From: a virus
Direction: 5' to 3' (one strand)
DNA length: 22,839 nucleotides
IMG/VR virus record: IMGVR_UViG_3300032293_001349
Location: 1 to 22,839 of that record
Shown: in pieces, positions 22,043 through 22,839 of the stretch
Layout of the letters: each line of letters starts with the position of its first letter
How positions within the stretch are numbered: position 1 is the stretch's first letter
The notes under the pieces: generated by a model
Told to the model about the DNA's origin: nothing
The model's database searches: none
The model's input: only the letters and a program-made list of their open reading frames with translations
Made by a program: the position numbers and the translations under genes

Positions 22043-22839
22043 ATGTGTTTATATGCAAACAGCATTGACACAGAAAAGACAGACAAAGATATGAAAAACA
22101 TACTTAAAGAACTTTACAATCCTGAAAACTATACAAAATCAGCAGTAGCTAAAGAAGATGCACAACAAAAAACTGAAGTTAAAAAAGAAGAAGAACAACC
22201 AAAATACAAAAAAGGAACATTCTTCTCTAACATTGACCTAAGTAATAAAGAAGTAAAACAATCTAAAGCATACACTGAATATCCTGTAAAATCCTTAGGG
22301 ATTATATCTGTAATAGATAAGCATATTGAACAGAAGAAGAATGAGCCACGATTTGGATTTCACCCATCTTCAATTTCTTTAGAAGATCCATTTTGTGCAA
22401 GGTATCATGCATTCCGTCATACAAGAGATGCACTATTCCAAACAGGTATCTTTGAAAGCATTGAAGAAGCAAATCAAGCATTATCCATTCGTGGTAGATC
22501 AATAGATGTAGCATTACAAAGAGTATTTGATACAGGTCATGCACTACACTCTATGTATCAAAATGATTATCTTTCTAGCATTCTTTGGGGTAAATGGGAA
22601 AGATATAATAAGGAAACAAAACTTGCAGAAGAACACATCGGTCATAAACCCGAAGGCAGGGGGTGGGAATATATTGAGCCTACAATCAAAAATACAGAAT
22701 ATGAAATTACAGGTCATACAGACGGTATTCTTAGAATAAATGATGAATGGTATTTACTAGAGATTAAAAGTGCAAATGATGCAAGTTGGTCATTTATGCA
22801 TTCACCTAGAGATGCACACCAAAAACAAGCACAGTTATA
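22043..22839 (+). CDS. PD-(D/E)XK nuclease, RecB/Cas4-like (3' end outside window)
   Basis: An open frame from ATG 22043 to the window edge (265 complete codons). The first ~60 residues are Lys/Glu-rich and include QKTEVKKEEE. Then come HPSSISLEDPFCARYHAF (107-124), the Cys-plus-Arg motif often seen at the N-terminus of RecB/Cas4-type nucleases, GHALH (165-169), and the core GHTDGIL (224-230, D227), LLEIKSAND (238-246, E240-x-K242) with AHQKQAQ (258-264), the start of the QxxxY helix. This family degrades or processes DNA ends. A second in-frame ATG at 22091 cannot be excluded because neither start has a clear ribosome site. Together with the resolvase, RecA-like and DUF932-like genes, it completes a recombination set. 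Confidence 0.85.
   Translation, partial: MCLYANSIDTEKTDKDMKNILKELYNPENYTKSAVAKEDAQQKTEVKKEEEQPKYKKGTFFSNIDLSNKEVKQSKAYTEYPVKSLGIISVIDKHIEQKKNEPRFGFHPSSISLEDPFCARYHAFRHTRDALFQTGIFESIEEANQALSIRGRSIDVALQRVFDTGHALHSMYQNDYLSSILWGKWERYNKETKLAEEHIGHKPEGRGWEYIEPTIKNTEYEITGHTDGILRINDEWYLLEIKSANDASWSFMHSPRDAHQKQAQL

Noticed and set aside
1-22839. CRISPR arrays, tRNA genes, insertion sequences
   Set aside because: No regularly spaced repeats longer than the short motif, no cloverleaf sequences and no transposase genes were seen.

Overview
The window is part of an AT-rich (by eye roughly one-third GC) double-stranded DNA phage genome. It holds about 25 tightly packed genes, all but one on the + strand. 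The phage assignment rests on gene content: a compact family A DNA polymerase, a RecA-type recombinase, an SSB-like protein with an acidic tail, a UvsW-like helicase, small PD-(D/E)XK nucleases, ThyX, a monomeric class II ribonucleotide reductase and a DpdA-type DNA transglycosylase. There are no rRNA or tRNA genes and no structural or packaging genes. The promoters look like ordinary bacterial sigma-70 promoters (TTGACA or TTTACA, 17 nt, TATAAT-like), so the host is a bacterium; I cannot name it from the sequence.

Region 1 (1-5593) is a polycistron with no clear internal promoter. It carries the end of folE, a HAD phosphatase, a Cys-rich unknown, a GT-B glycosyltransferase, a SAM methyltransferase, a small nucleotide-modification-associated protein, queC and dpdA. 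FolE and QueC are the first and last enzymes of the preQ0 pathway, and DpdA-family proteins put 7-deazaguanines into DNA; queD and queE are expected to the left of the window. The glycosyltransferase, methyltransferase and phosphatase inside this cassette raise the possibility of a further decorated base. Region 2 (5702-7669) is the B12-dependent ribonucleotide reductase.

Region 3 (7670-12500) is looser, with most genes under their own promoters: a lone minus-strand gene, two unknowns, a 370-nt gene-free stretch, the highly expressed-looking SSB-like gene with a strong terminator, an unknown, thyX, and a small gene followed by a second terminator. Region 4 (12550-22839) is replication and recombination: DNA polymerase, SF2 helicase, a small unknown, a MerR-type DNA-binding protein, a small unknown, recA-like, a resolvase-like nuclease, a ParB-like protein, a GT2 glycosyltransferase, a DUF932-like protein and a truncated RecB/Cas4-type nuclease.

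The most unusual feature is a dispersed short motif, A6-7 followed by CGG (usually continuing G/A-A and then a TAAAA tract). I find 20 copies on the + strand and none on the - strand. Nine are between genes and eleven inside genes, where they are read in all three frames (KTE/KTV, KNG, KRN). Many sit 8-20 nt before a start codon, but several are nowhere near one. This looks like a strand-specific nucleotide-level signal that the annotated genes do not explain.
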